DNA of 64,000 bases, taken from contig NZ_SLWA01000001.1 in assembly GCF_004345565.1 (NCBI RefSeq), forward strand, positions 467,892-531,891, written 5' to 3'. This document shows, piece after piece, positions 40,650 to 50,040 of this stretch. The translations under genes and the position numbers were made by a program. Source of the stretch: Flavobacterium circumlabens (GTDB lineage Bacteria; Bacteroidota; Bacteroidia; Flavobacteriales; Flavobacteriaceae). Position 1 is the stretch's first letter; each line of letters begins with the position of its first letter. Under the pieces are notes generated by a model. The model made no database searches and had not been told where the DNA came from. It saw only the letters and a program-made list of their open reading frames with translations.

Positions 40650-40889
40650 ATGACAACAGAAGAATTAACAAGCAACGTATTATTGGCTCTGGACGAAATC
40701 AGACCTTTTTTAAATTCTGATGGAGGAGACATTACACTCATTTCTATTGACGATGACAAACATGTAAAAGTTCGTCTTGAAGGGGCATGCATTAGCTGTA
40801 GTGTAAACCAAATGACTCTAAAAGCAGGCGTTGAAACGACGATAAAAAAATATGCACCACAGATTGAAACTGTAGTCAATATCATGTAA
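40650..40889 (+). CDS. NifU C-terminal domain Fe-S scaffold protein
   Basis: A 79-aa protein equal to the NifU C-terminal (Nfu) domain. Its CxxC motif, GACISCSVN (Cys48 and Cys51), binds a 4Fe-4S cluster between two subunits. It delivers clusters to targets and fits functionally with Mrp upstream and the ferredoxin downstream. Confidence 0.92.
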   Translation: MTTEELTSNVLLALDEIRPFLNSDGGDITLISIDDDKHVKVRLEGACISCSVNQMTLKAGVETTIKKYAPQIETVVNIM

Positions 40890-41044
40890 CGCGAAAATAT
40901 TTTTTTGCACGTTACTACACAGTTGAATTAACAAGAATAATAGGCCTTAAGGTGTTTTTGATTGTAAAATCTAAAAAAACATTCAAAAAAATGCTTGTTT
41001 TTGCGATTTTAACAAAAAATAATATAAAGTTTTAAGAGATTATA

Positions 41045-41077
41045 TTGCTTTATTGTTACATAATTAACTTAAATTTG
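41045..41077 (+). promoter_or_regulatory. Promoter of the 41103 gene
   Basis: TTG (41045-41047), a 22-bp spacer and TAAATTTG (41070-41077), 25 bp before the start codon. A second TTG at 41053 has a poorer spacing. Confidence 0.6.
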
Positions 41078-41102
41078 TGACATAACCCTTAAGCTTTAAT
41101 CT

Positions 41103-41585
41103 ATGAGAAATTATTACACTTTAATTTTATTATTATTCTTTGTTTGCGCGAACTACGCGCAAAGTCCTAAAACCCTAATAGTTGATAAAGCCTGGGTAAA
41201 TGAATCAGAAGAATGGTCTGATTTTACATATGCCGGACAAATTGTGTTTTCGACGAATTCCAGTACAGAAGAAGGAGCATTAAGAATTGGTAACTACGAT
41301 TTTTTATACGACTTCTGTGAAGGAAAAGCTAAATTTGCGAATAAAGCAACTTACAGCGCAGCCGAATTTTCACATCCAAGAAAACTTTCTGTAACAACAG
41401 ATAAACAAGGAGTTGTTAATTCAACTTATGAAGGGACTTTAATTTTTCAATCTGACAAAGATTATTACTCCGTAATTGCTGTAATTACATTGTTAGAAAA
41501 AGAAGGAACCATGCTTGGCGTAAAAATGCATTTAAAAGAGAACGACAGAAGAGAATATGCTTTTAGTTTAAAACCTAACAGTTAA
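41103..41585 (+). CDS. Secreted hypothetical protein
   Basis: A 160-aa protein with a clear signal peptide (MRNYYTLILLLFFVCANYAQ) followed by a beta-rich domain of about 140 residues (YAGQIVFSTNSSTEEG, EGTLIFQSDKDYYSV). No family recognised. It has its own promoter and is followed by the ferredoxin gene 59 bp on. A role in iron-sulfur biology is only suggested by its neighbours. Confidence 0.7.
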   Translation: MRNYYTLILLLFFVCANYAQSPKTLIVDKAWVNESEEWSDFTYAGQIVFSTNSSTEEGALRIGNYDFLYDFCEGKAKFANKATYSAAEFSHPRKLSVTTDKQGVVNSTYEGTLIFQSDKDYYSVIAVITLLEKEGTMLGVKMHLKENDRREYAFSLKPNS

Positions 41586-41644
41586 TTTAAAGATGAAGGA
41601 TTTGTTCACGTTTTCAAATCCTAAAAAAAATTCCACCAATTAAA

Positions 41645-41962
41645 ATGGATGTATTAATAAAGATTAAAGATCGAGAAGGAGTTATACACGAATTACAGGC
41701 TCCAACTGATATGGCAATGAATATAATGGAGTTGTGCAAAGCATACGAACTTCCTGTTGAAGGAACCTGCGGAGGAATGGCAATGTGTGCTTCCTGCCAG
41801 TGTTATGTTCTGAATGATGTTGCATTACCGGAAATGGGAGATGAAGAAGAAGCCATGCTGTCGGAAGCGTTTTATGTTAAATCTAACAGTCGCTTAGGCT
41901 GTCAGATTCCAATTACAACAGAATTAGAAGGGCTGGAGTTAGAACTGGCACCGGAATATTAA
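41645..41962 (+). CDS. 2Fe-2S ferredoxin
   Basis: A 105-aa ferredoxin of the adrenodoxin/Fdx class. Cluster ligands Cys42, Cys48, Cys51 and Cys86 are in place (EGTCGGMAMCASCQC and LGCQIP). Two extra Cys (31, 53) are not ligands. It should be a single-electron carrier in Fe-S assembly or cytochrome reactions. Gene order mrp, nifU-like, ferredoxin supports an Fe-S function. Confidence 0.93.
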   Translation: MDVLIKIKDREGVIHELQAPTDMAMNIMELCKAYELPVEGTCGGMAMCASCQCYVLNDVALPEMGDEEEAMLSEAFYVKSNSRLGCQIPITTELEGLELELAPEY

Positions 41963-42118
41963 ATAGTAAATTCCAATATTTTAAAAATCCAAATTCCAAT
42001 AGTACTGAGTGTACTATTCGAATTTGGATTTTTTTATACATTTAAACCCAACAGGTTTTAATAAATAAAGATTTTATTTTCAATCTTTATATTTTTTCCA
42101 TTGCTTATATCGTTCTGG

Positions 42119-42227
42119 TACTACAACGGGTTTGGGACTAAATTAAACCCATTCTTCAGATTTGCCAAATCATCCTAAATACAAAACCAACTTTCCATAA
42201 AGCCAATTGCCCAAATCCGTTGTAGTA
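42119..42227. repeat. 18-bp inverted repeats flanking a 73-bp spacer
   Basis: Arms 42119-42136 and 42210-42227 match as inverted repeats with one mismatch (TACTACAACGG core). They lie just after the pair of A/T-rich genes at 42254-43668. No coding potential inside. The arms resemble a boundary or a long terminator; an insertion-element edge is also possible. The rest of 41963-42253 holds only AATTCCAAT-type and A/T-rich sequence. Confidence 0.55.
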
Positions 42228-42253
42228 GCTGTTGGTGGCAGTAATTATATTTA

Positions 42254-43183
42254 TCAAGTTAGTTCATTTAATAATTTCAGAAAATTATCTGGCGGAAATA
42301 ATTGCAATTTCCCATCTTCCATTTTGTATGGAATTTCAGTGAAAGTTCCGTCAATATACCAAAAAACTTTATTACTTAGTGAACCCGGACCTTCTACATT
42401 CATATTGTAAATTGCAGGAAAAATTCCATTTATTGCTTTTATGACTTCTAAATTCTCAATTGGATAAATTATTGCGGAATGTCTGTGCGGAATTCCAATT
42501 AACAAACCTTTACTTCCTGTTAGTTCTTTTCGATTTTCTAAATCAAAGACTATATTTGGTGTAAAAAAATGCTCAGAATTTGCAAACCAAATGTCAAAAA
42601 CATTAAAATTTTCTTTTGTTATTGTTAGTGGATATTTGTCTTTAATATTCTGCAGTCCAATTTCAAAAAGTTCATCTATAGATTTTCCCCATTTATTTAT
42701 TTGTTCAGGTTTTATATTTACAATGCTATGCGGAAAATCAAATACAAGCATAGAATAAATATCTCCTTCAAACTCTTTTCCAATTGCAAACTCTTTTCCA
42801 ACATAATCAATGTATTCTTCGTTGTATAATCTTATTCCAATATACTTTTTAACTTCCTCAAAGTTATCTGTAATTTTTTCAAATTCTATTTCAAATTTAT
42901 TTGCTGCTATCAATGAATCGAAGTGATTCTTAATTATATCCTTATAATTTTTTGGTTTATCTTGTTTACAATTTTGCGCAACATTGCTCAGTCCTAAATT
43001 ACTAAATCCAAAATCATTTTCAGTTACAAGTATAATTCCATCGAAAATTTCAATTACAATATTTAGTTTTCTAAAATAATTTTCAATTTCATATATGAAT
43101 GTAGAATATTCAGAGTTTTCAAAAAATGAAGCCCAATTTGGAATTTCTGTCTTGATGTTTTTCTTATTAAAAAATGAACCCAT
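42254..43183 (-). CDS. DUF1444-like hypothetical protein
   Basis: A 309-aa cytoplasmic protein. It resembles the DUF1444 (YtpQ) group in its central and C-terminal segments: FDFPHSIVNIKPEQINKWG, then ELFEIGLQNIKDKYPLTITKE, LIGIPHRHSAIIYPIEN near the end. The frame opens at 43225, but Met at 43183 (MGSFFNKKN) follows the stop of the upstream gene by 17 bp and is preferred. Function unknown. It is A/T-richer than the Asd and Mrp genes on either side and is paired with the acidic gene upstream, which suggests accessory DNA. Confidence 0.65.
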   Translation of the reverse strand: MGSFFNKKNIKTEIPNWASFFENSEYSTFIYEIENYFRKLNIVIEIFDGIILVTENDFGFSNLGLSNVAQNCKQDKPKNYKDIIKNHFDSLIAANKFEIEFEKITDNFEEVKKYIGIRLYNEEYIDYVGKEFAIGKEFEGDIYSMLVFDFPHSIVNIKPEQINKWGKSIDELFEIGLQNIKDKYPLTITKENFNVFDIWFANSEHFFTPNIVFDLENRKELTGSKGLLIGIPHRHSAIIYPIENLEVIKAINGIFPAIYNMNVEGPGSLSNKVFWYIDGTFTEIPYKMEDGKLQLFPPDNFLKLLNELT

Positions 43184-43200
43184 ATTTTTCTTTTTAGTTA

Positions 43201-43668
43201 TTATTTTCTGGAATATTGCCGCCAACGTTTCTCTATTACTGGTTTCAATGAATTGTAATTCTCCCAGGTATTTTCTACATGATAAAAAGATTCGTATTCA
43301 AAACCTTTCTTTTCTGCTTCCTGATCAAAATGATCTCCATAATCATCACTATAACTGCCATAAATTTTAGCAAAATTTGATTCTTCTTCGGCATAATAGG
43401 CTTTGGCAAATTCATTTCCTAAATCATTAAGATCGTAATCGGTAAATTTTTCGTCGCAATTGTTGATTAGAAATTCAGCTCCTGTAAGTTCTCTGTTTTT
43501 TACCGCAATAATATCCTCTTCTGAATCTTCCAATTGCTCCTCAGACAAAAGATTATTATCTATACACCAGGTTAAAAACATGCCTATATGAGTTGAAGCA
43601 TTTTCTTGAGGTAAATCATCTGGGTAATCTCCTCCGTAATGCCAGGAGGAATCATCGTACTTTGCCAT
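43201..43668 (-). CDS. Acidic hypothetical protein, immunity-like
   Basis: A 155-aa, strongly acidic protein. It begins AKYDDSSWHYGGDYPDDLP and continues NASTHIGMFLTWCIDNNLLS, a pattern I associate with DUF7832-type proteins, which occur among immunity or orphan genes of polymorphic-toxin loci. The acidic charge fits an immunity protein, but no toxin gene is present here. Co-oriented and close to the DUF1444-like gene, so probably one operon. Function not established. Confidence 0.6.
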   Translation of the reverse strand: MAKYDDSSWHYGGDYPDDLPQENASTHIGMFLTWCIDNNLLSEEQLEDSEEDIIAVKNRELTGAEFLINNCDEKFTDYDLNDLGNEFAKAYYAEEESNFAKIYGSYSDDYGDHFDQEAEKKGFEYESFYHVENTWENYNSLKPVIEKRWRQYSRK

Positions 43669-43835
43669 CTTTTATTAGTTTATAAAACACAAAACTAACT
43701 ATAAATAATAAATTCAACACCTCGTAAAAGACATAAAACTAACAAAATAAGACATTTATAAAAACAAAAAAAACCGCAATTACATTACTGCAATTACGGC
43801 TTTCTCTTTATAACAATTTTCTTTAATCTCCGGTT

Positions 43836-44825
43836 TTATACCAAACCTGCCTGAATTAAATATTCAGCGATTTGAATGGTGTTTGTTGCAGCACCTTTTC
43901 TAAGGTTATCAGCAACAATCCACATGTTTAGGGTGTTTTCCTGGCTTTCGTCACGACGGATTCTTCCAACAAAAACATCATTTTTTCCTTCTGCATACAG
44001 AGGCATTGGGTATGTAAAGGTGTCTATATTATCCTGAACCGTTACGCCATCGGTATGGTGTAAAATTTCACGTACTTCGTTTACATCAAAATCATTGGTG
44101 AACTCCACGTTTACAGCCTCACTGTGACCGCCAACAACTGGCACACGTACTGCAGTAGCCGTAACTCTGATGGTATTGTCGCCAAGGATTTTTTGAGTCT
44201 CACGAACTAATTTCATTTCTTCTTTCGTGTATCCGTTGTCTTCAAAACTGTCACAATGTGGAATCGCATTTCTGTGAATTGGGTATTTATACGCCATTTC
44301 TCCCTGAATTCCCGCGTATTCATTTTCTAACTGTCTTACTGCTTTTACACCTGTTCCGGTGATGGATTGGTAAGTAGAAACAATAATTCTTCTGATATTG
44401 TATTTTTTATGCAAAGGTGCCAATGCCAATACCATCTGAATAGTTGAGCAATTTGGATTCGCAATAATTTTATCTTCTTTTGTTAAGGATGAGGCATTGA
44501 TTTCCGGAACAATCAATTTTTTGGTCGGATCCATTCTCCAGGCAGAAGAATTGTCGATTACTGTCGTTCCGGCAGCTGCAAATTTTGGAGCCCATTCTAA
44601 TGAAGTATCTCCTCCTGCGGAAAAAACTGCTATATCAGCTTTCATATCTACAGCGGTTTGCAATCCTACAACTTTATATTTTTGACCTTTATATTCAATT
44701 TCTTTTCCAATTGATTTCTCAGAAGCAACAGGAATCAATTCTGTAACAGGAAAATTTCTTTCCGCTAAAACTTTCAGCATTACTTCGCCAACCATACCAG
44801 TGGCGCCTACAACCGCTATTCTCAT
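43836..44825 (-). CDS. asd: Aspartate-semialdehyde dehydrogenase
   Basis: A 329-aa NADP-dependent enzyme that reduces aspartyl phosphate to aspartate semialdehyde, on the path to lysine, diaminopimelate, threonine and methionine. N-terminal GATGMVGEVML binds NADP; the active-site Cys is in ANPNCSTIQ; the catalytic His is in VVGGHSEAV. Full family length. Own promoter (44864-44893). It is separated from mscL upstream by a terminator, so the two are not one operon. Confidence 0.97.
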   Translation of the reverse strand: MRIAVVGATGMVGEVMLKVLAERNFPVTELIPVASEKSIGKEIEYKGQKYKVVGLQTAVDMKADIAVFSAGGDTSLEWAPKFAAAGTTVIDNSSAWRMDPTKKLIVPEINASSLTKEDKIIANPNCSTIQMVLALAPLHKKYNIRRIIVSTYQSITGTGVKAVRQLENEYAGIQGEMAYKYPIHRNAIPHCDSFEDNGYTKEEMKLVRETQKILGDNTIRVTATAVRVPVVGGHSEAVNVEFTNDFDVNEVREILHHTDGVTVQDNIDTFTYPMPLYAEGKNDVFVGRIRRDESQENTLNMWIVADNLRKGAATNTIQIAEYLIQAGLV

Positions 44826-44863
44826 TTTTATATTTTTAGTATGAATTAATCTAAATTACAATG

Positions 44864-44893
44864 CAAAAGTATACATAATAAAAATCAAAACAA
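44864..44893 (-). promoter_or_regulatory. Promoter of asd
   Basis: On the minus strand TTG (44891-44893), a 19-bp spacer and TACTTTTG (44864-44871), 38 bp before the start codon. Confidence 0.65.
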
Positions 44894-44943
44894 GGTCATT
44901 CACAAAAAATAACAAAATGTTACAAAACAAACAAAAATAAAAA

Positions 44944-44967
44944 AACCGTCCCAATTAAGGAACGGTT
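44944..44967 (-). terminator. Terminator of mscL
   Basis: AACCGT...ACGGTT stem with extra C/G pairs, followed on the minus strand by a T run. Separates mscL from the asd promoter. Confidence 0.6.
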
Positions 44968-44996
44968 AAGTTAGACTTAGTGTAGCGGTATATATA

Positions 44997-45377
44997 TTAT
45001 TGTTTATTTTTCAAAAGATCTCTAATCTGGATCAATAACTCTTCCTGAGTTGGACCAGCCGGAGGTGGTGGCGGAACATCTTTCTTTTTAATATTATTTA
45101 TTCCTTTAATAATCAGGAATAAAACAAAGGCAACAATTACAAAGTTAATGACTGCCGAAAGAAACAAACCGTACTTGACTCCTCCAAAAGCTGTCAGTTC
45201 TTCTATGGTAGACAGATGCGCAGCATCTAAAGCAGGCTTCAATATAAATGGTGTAATAACATTCTCAATTAATGAGCTTACAATTTTTCCAAAAGCAGCT
45301 CCAATTATAACCCCGACAGCCAAATCGACTACGTTGCCTTTCATTGCAAATTCCTTAAATTCTGAAAACATTCCCAT
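44997..45377 (-). CDS. mscL: Large-conductance mechanosensitive channel
   Basis: A 126-aa MscL: N-terminal amphipathic helix ([15 protein letters not shown]), first helix [18 protein letters not shown] with the pore pattern GxxxG, a periplasmic loop, a second helix ([21 protein letters not shown]) and a C-terminal charged helix after a PPPPP stretch. It opens under membrane tension to release solutes on osmotic downshift. Family length and motif agree. Confidence 0.95.
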   Translation of the reverse strand: MGMFSEFKEFAMKGNVVDLAVGVIIGAAFGKIVSSLIENVITPFILKPALDAAHLSTIEELTAFGGVKYGLFLSAVINFVIVAFVLFLIIKGINNIKKKDVPPPPPAGPTQEELLIQIRDLLKNKQ

Positions 45378-45444
45378 AATTCTCTCTTTATTTAATGATT
45401 AATTGATACCGAAAATACGTAATTTTCTCTAAAGTTGCTGAAAT

Positions 45445-47913
45445 CTATCTGAAAAAAACGCGCTTCACCCGTTGCGAAATACTCGTTAAAATTTCGTATG
45501 GTATTGTTTTTAAAGCGTCTGCAATCTCCGTTACGGTTGGATTTTCTCCAAAAATAACAACTGAATCTCCTTCTTTGCAATCCATTTCACTTACATCCAC
45601 CATCAGCATGTCCATACAGATACTGCCAACAATGGGTGCTTTTTGGTTTTTAATATTTACATAACCGACCTGATTTCCCCATAACCTCGAAATTCCATCG
45701 GCATAACCAATCGGGATGGTTGCAATTTTAGTTTCTTTCTGTGCCATGAAACGACGGCCATACCCAACGCTGTCTCCTGCCGGAATGGTACGGACCTGTG
45801 AGATAATCGATTTTAAAGTCCCCACATTTTCCAGGTATTTCTGTTCCAGAGGATCGTTTGAAACGCCGTACAAACCAATTCCAAGACGCACCATATTATA
45901 TTGGGCATCAGGAAAATTACTGATTCCAGAGGTATTGAGGATATGACGGATCGGATTTATATCTAATTCCGACATTAATTTAGACGATAATCTTTCAAAT
46001 AACCGGACTTGGGAAAGCACAAATTCATAATGATTCATATCATCACTGGTTGCCAGATGCGACAAGATACTTTGTATGCGAACGGTTGAATTTCCTTTTA
46101 AAGTGGCAATTAATTCATCTATCGTATTTTCTTCAAAACCCAAACGATGCATTCCTGTATCAAGTTTTATATGAATAGGATAATCTTTCAGATTTTTTTC
46201 GCGGGCAATCTTCAGAAACGCATTCAATCCTTTTACACTGTAAATTTCAGGTTCCAACTGGTATTGAATAATTGACGGAAAACTTGTCGATTCCGGATTC
46301 AAAACCATAATCGGTAATTGGATTCCGCCATTTCTAAGCGAGATTCCTTCATCGGCGAAAGCCACACCCAAATAATCTACTTTATGATATTCTAATAATT
46401 TTGCAATTTCCAAACCTCCGTTCCCGTAGCCAAAAGCCTTGACCATCACCATCATTTTTACCTGAGACGCTAATTTGGCTTTAAAGAAATTCAGGTTATG
46501 ACTGATGGAATTGAGGTTAATTTCAAGAATCGTTTCATGTGTTTTCTCTTCCAGCAGGGTCACAATTTCTTCAAACTGAAAGGATCTTGCTCCTTTTATC
46601 AGAATGGTTTCATTGGCAAAATTCAGGCTTTCAAAACTGGCTATAAAATCGGCTGTGGTCTGAAACATTACAGCATTTGAAAATTTATCTGAGAAGGATG
46701 AAATCGTATTTCCAATTCCAATTACACGGTTTACTTTATTATCGGTGATTAATTGTGCTACTTTCGAATACAATTCTTCGTTTGAAAATCCGCTTTGAAA
46801 AATATCGGATAAGATAACCGTTTTAGAAGCATTCTTATTCTGGCTTTCCAGAAAATCCAGAGCAATTTTGAGGGATTGAAAATCGGAACTGTAACTATCA
46901 TCAATAATACTGCAATTATTAATTCCGTTTTTTACTTCAAGGCGCATTTCTACCGGATATAACAACTGCATTCGATTTTGAATTGTTGCAGCGTCATATT
47001 TGAAATACAGCAAAACCAACAAACAGGAAATACCATTTTCGATAGAAGCAGAATCCTGAAAAGGAATTTCTAAATCAAAAATCCCGTTTTGATATTGATA
47101 CTGAATAATTGTCTTATCGTTTTTACTCTCTTTTTTAAGAATAAAAACATCTGCCGTTTTATCGGTGAAACTCCATGAAAAAAGTACTCTGTCCTGTAAT
47201 TGATTTTCTTTCAAAAAAGAAGCCAGACATCCATCAACAAGTTCACTTTTTTGATAGATAATTACTGCTGCCCTTTTGAAAAGCTGGAGTTTCTCGCTGA
47301 TCTTTTGTTCTAAACTCTGAAACCCTTCATCGTGAGCTGAGCCAATATTGGTTAAAACGCCAATATTCGGTTTGATGATTTGCTCCAGATGGGTCATTTC
47401 ATTAACCATAGAAATCCCGGCTTCAAAAATTCCCAGATTATGTTTTTCATTAATGGCAATTACAGATAATGGAACTCCAACCTGCGAGTTGTAACTTTTA
47501 GGACTCCTGATAATATTGTAATCGGGGCTCAATAAAAAATTAAGCCATTCTTTTACGATCGTTTTGCCGTTGCTCCCGGTTAATCCGATAATAGGAAAAT
47601 GGAATAAATCCCTGTAATAAGCCGCAAATTGCTGTAGGGCATTCAGACTATTTTTTACCACCAGGAAATTGGCTTTTCCCTTGGAATTTTCAGGTATATA
47701 CTGCACGACAAAATTCTGAACGCCTTTTTCGATAAGTTCGGGAATATACAAATGAGCATCATTATTTACACCCGACAGTGCAATAAACAAAGTTTTTGAT
47801 CCGTTTTGTAAGGAACGGCTGTCGATCGAAACATGATCTACAAAAGTAGCTGTATTGAAACCAATCCATTCAGCCTGAAGAACAGGAATCAGGTTTTTTA
47901 AGTCTATGCTCAT
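45445..47913 (-). CDS. MurF-alanine racemase bifunctional fusion
   Basis: An 822-aa fusion. Residues ~1-450 are MurF (UDP-MurNAc-tripeptide:D-Ala-D-Ala ligase) with GLTGSNGKTIVKEW as P-loop. Residues ~455-822 are alanine racemase with the PLP lysine in MVKAFGYG (Lys492), the catalytic Tyr-bearing VGYGRRF segment and GSICMDMLMVDVS near the C-terminus. The two domains make successive products of one pathway: D-Ala supply and its addition as D-Ala-D-Ala to the wall precursor. This fusion is typical of Bacteroidota. A -7-like TAAATTTG box (47930-47937, minus) lies 17 bp before the start. Confidence 0.95.
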   Translation of the reverse strand: MSIDLKNLIPVLQAEWIGFNTATFVDHVSIDSRSLQNGSKTLFIALSGVNNDAHLYIPELIEKGVQNFVVQYIPENSKGKANFLVVKNSLNALQQFAAYYRDLFHFPIIGLTGSNGKTIVKEWLNFLLSPDYNIIRSPKSYNSQVGVPLSVIAINEKHNLGIFEAGISMVNEMTHLEQIIKPNIGVLTNIGSAHDEGFQSLEQKISEKLQLFKRAAVIIYQKSELVDGCLASFLKENQLQDRVLFSWSFTDKTADVFILKKESKNDKTIIQYQYQNGIFDLEIPFQDSASIENGISCLLVLLYFKYDAATIQNRMQLLYPVEMRLEVKNGINNCSIIDDSYSSDFQSLKIALDFLESQNKNASKTVILSDIFQSGFSNEELYSKVAQLITDNKVNRVIGIGNTISSFSDKFSNAVMFQTTADFIASFESLNFANETILIKGARSFQFEEIVTLLEEKTHETILEINLNSISHNLNFFKAKLASQVKMMVMVKAFGYGNGGLEIAKLLEYHKVDYLGVAFADEGISLRNGGIQLPIMVLNPESTSFPSIIQYQLEPEIYSVKGLNAFLKIAREKNLKDYPIHIKLDTGMHRLGFEENTIDELIATLKGNSTVRIQSILSHLATSDDMNHYEFVLSQVRLFERLSSKLMSELDINPIRHILNTSGISNFPDAQYNMVRLGIGLYGVSNDPLEQKYLENVGTLKSIISQVRTIPAGDSVGYGRRFMAQKETKIATIPIGYADGISRLWGNQVGYVNIKNQKAPIVGSICMDMLMVDVSEMDCKEGDSVVIFGENPTVTEIADALKTIPYEILTSISQRVKRVFFR

Positions 47914-48099
47914 TTAAAAATCTTTTTGTCAAATTTAAAACATTAAAGACAGAAAAGAGTTGTGATTCTCTTAAAAATATAAGGATTGCTTACGGCAAAA
48001 AAAATGTCCTTAAAATAATTTGACCTGTGAAAACTTATGAAATTCGCAGCAAAAAACTTTATTTTATTATATTTGTTTAACACCTCAAATTACCTTGTT

Positions 48100-48705
48100 T
48101 TGAAAAAAATCCTGCCCCTGTTTTCTTACATCCTGCATCCGATTTTTATATCGGTGTATGCTACTTTATTTTATCTGTTCTGCAAAGAGGATATTTTTAC
48201 GAACAGGGAAAAATATTATGTTTTATTTCAAATTCTGATCATAACGGTTTTAGTACCGGTATTGTTTTTCCTGTTACTGCGCTCCACCGGACATATAAAA
48301 TCGGTCATGGTTCCCGAAACTTCCCAGCGCAGAATTCCGCTTATCTTACAATGCTTTTTATACATTTTACTGGTAAAAAGAAGTATTATTATCACCCGTT
48401 ATCCTGAACTTCATTTCTTTTTTCTTGGAGCGTTATTCAGTACTATTTTAGCACTGGTACTTTCTCTTTTTAAAATAAAAGCAAGCCTCCACCTGCTGGC
48501 GATTAGCGGACTCACTGTTTTTATTATCGGGCTAAACATTCATCTGCAAATGCAAAATCCGTATTGGACAGCTTTAGCAGTACTCTTAACAGGAGCAGTA
48601 GCATCATCACGACTGGAAATGGAAGCTCATACCAATAAAGAATTACTTATTGGTCTTTTGGCCGGGACCCTTCCCCAGATTTTATTCCTGTATTTGTGGT
48701 TATAG
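48100..48705 (+). CDS. Multispanning membrane protein of unknown function
   Basis: About 201 aa with six or so hydrophobic helices. The frame opens at ATG 48037, but a TATATTTG promoter box lies at 48068-48075, inside that extension. The start is therefore more likely TTG 48100 (MKKILPLFSYILHP), which opens directly into a membrane helix. I recognise no family with confidence. The TSQRRIPLI and GHIKSVMVPE segments in a phosphatase-like loop hint at PAP2-type proteins, but the catalytic residues are not all visible. It overlaps tail-to-tail by 6 bp with the outer-membrane gene. Confidence 0.55.
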   Translation: MKKILPLFSYILHPIFISVYATLFYLFCKEDIFTNREKYYVLFQILIITVLVPVLFFLLLRSTGHIKSVMVPETSQRRIPLILQCFLYILLVKRSIIITRYPELHFFFLGALFSTILALVLSLFKIKASLHLLAISGLTVFIIGLNIHLQMQNPYWTALAVLLTGAVASSRLEMEAHTNKELLIGLLAGTLPQILFLYLWL

Positions 48706-49407
48706 AATATAGAAAATCAAACCGGCATTGATGGTCTGAATGTTTACATTCTGGCCGGAAATCGTTTTAACTGAGGATTTAAACAATGGATTTAATCCGT
48801 AATAAATATAAACATTCCAGGTATTGTATCCTGCTGCAAGATACGTCCCGTATTGCAGTTTATTTATATCCGGATTATTGCTGATTTTGTAAGTCGTCTC
48901 TCCATCATCTACAGCAGATTTAGTAGAAAAAGCATAACTAACTTTAACTCCTCCGTAAACTCTCCAAAATTTATAACTTTCATACGTTGAGTTTCTCCAG
49001 CGGAATTCTATAGGAAGGTCTATCAAATATTGCCTGTATCGATTGGAAACAATCTCATTATAATCATTTACATTATACACTAATTCTCCCTGACCATCTT
49101 TGGAAATAGTAAAATTCTGAAAGAAATTCTGATAACTTAAACCAAGTCCTGTCGCAATCGCAAGGGTTCTCTTTTTATTAATCGGCATATCCCGCAAAAA
49201 ACCCGCTGAAAGTCCCACTGAAAATTTATCCTGTTTAAGGCCGGGAGGAATATTGGCAAAAAGATTGTAGGTAACAGAAAAGTAAAACTGATCTTCACGG
49301 TACAACGAATCGATTTTAACGATTGGCTCTATTTTAGGTTTTGTTTCTTCCTGAGAAAAAACATTAAAAAACGACACTAAAAATAAACAGCTAAAAAGTA
49401 ATCTCAT
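48700..49407 (-). CDS. Outer-membrane beta-barrel protein
   Basis: A 235-aa protein: signal peptide (MRLLFSCLFLVSFFNVFSQ) then alternating aromatic/polar strands (YFSVTYNLFANI, SVGLSAGFLRDMP, ATGLGLSYQNFF, RVYGGVKVSYAF) ending in a C-terminal strand with IFYIL. This is the PorT-like/OMP_b-brl layout of small eight- to ten-stranded barrels. Met at 49407 is preferred over the upstream 49437. No functional tag. Convergent with the membrane protein, sharing 6 bp. Confidence 0.8.
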   Translation of the reverse strand: MRLLFSCLFLVSFFNVFSQEETKPKIEPIVKIDSLYREDQFYFSVTYNLFANIPPGLKQDKFSVGLSAGFLRDMPINKKRTLAIATGLGLSYQNFFQNFTISKDGQGELVYNVNDYNEIVSNRYRQYLIDLPIEFRWRNSTYESYKFWRVYGGVKVSYAFSTKSAVDDGETTYKISNNPDINKLQYGTYLAAGYNTWNVYIYYGLNPLFKSSVKTISGQNVNIQTINAGLIFYIL

Positions 49408-49615
49408 ATCGTATTTTGATTTTAAAGAGTTTTTCAAGTAAACGTTTTTTGAAGATGATTTATTTCACTTACAAATATAATATAATGCCGGCTCAAGAGC
49501 CGATTATAAAGCAATAATTCTCTTTTTCTTTAAAAATAAAACGATTTCCTGCACTTGTTTTAATGAATCAACAATAGAATTTAAAAAAATTGCTCCATTT
49601 TTGACTGCTCTTTTA

Positions 49616-49623
49616 TACCTTTG
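49616..49623 (+). promoter_or_regulatory. -7 element at the start of the His-rich gene
   Basis: TACCTTTG overlaps the upstream alternative start (TTG 49621) of the next gene, and the first ATG lies 6 bp after it. A TTG at 49590-49592 gives a 23-bp spacer. If used, translation from ATG 49630 would be essentially leaderless. Confidence 0.45.
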
Positions 49624-49629
49624 CATAGA

Positions 49630-49983
49630 ATGAAGAAAAAGCAGCTCATATTAAGTGTTTCTTTGGCCCTGACAGTATTGTTCTCAATATTGTTTCAGTC
49701 GATACACAGTTATGAGCATATTGTAAAACAACTTTCAGAGAAACAGTGCCATCACGATTATAGCGACCCAAGTGGCGAGATCACCCATGAGCATCATAAT
49801 TATGATCTTTGTTATGTGTGCCATTTTTCTTTTGGAAGCTACTTAGTTCCGGAAGAATTTTCATTTCAGTTTCCTGCTTCCAACAAGGAAATACCTTATT
49901 TCTTTGCTCTTTCAGAAAAAATATTTCCATTTTCAGAAAGTGCTTATTTATTGCGCGGTCCTCCAAAAGCTATAGTTGCTTAA
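49630..49983 (+). CDS. His/Cys-rich small membrane or secreted protein
   Basis: About 117 aa: an N-terminal hydrophobic segment (QLILSVSLALTVLFSILF), then a metal-ligand-rich region with EKQCHHDYSD and THEHHNYDLCYVCHF (six His, three Cys), and a hydrophobic aromatic C-terminal part. Such His/Cys clusters suggest zinc, copper or iron binding. It sits upstream of a TonB-dependent receptor gene on the same strand, 157 bp away, so a metal-uptake function is likely but inferred. The frame opens at TTG 49621, within the promoter box; ATG 49630 is chosen. Confidence 0.7.
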   Translation: MKKKQLILSVSLALTVLFSILFQSIHSYEHIVKQLSEKQCHHDYSDPSGEITHEHHNYDLCYVCHFSFGSYLVPEEFSFQFPASNKEIPYFFALSEKIFPFSESAYLLRGPPKAIVA

Positions 49984-50040
49984 ATTTCGAAACATCGAAA
50001 TAAAATCAAAAATCTTTTAAGTTACATTCAAAAAAGCATT

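Noticed and set aside
41593..41643. 16-codon frame before the ferredoxin gene
   Set aside because: Too short to support and without recognisable features, although it ends just before the ferredoxin start.
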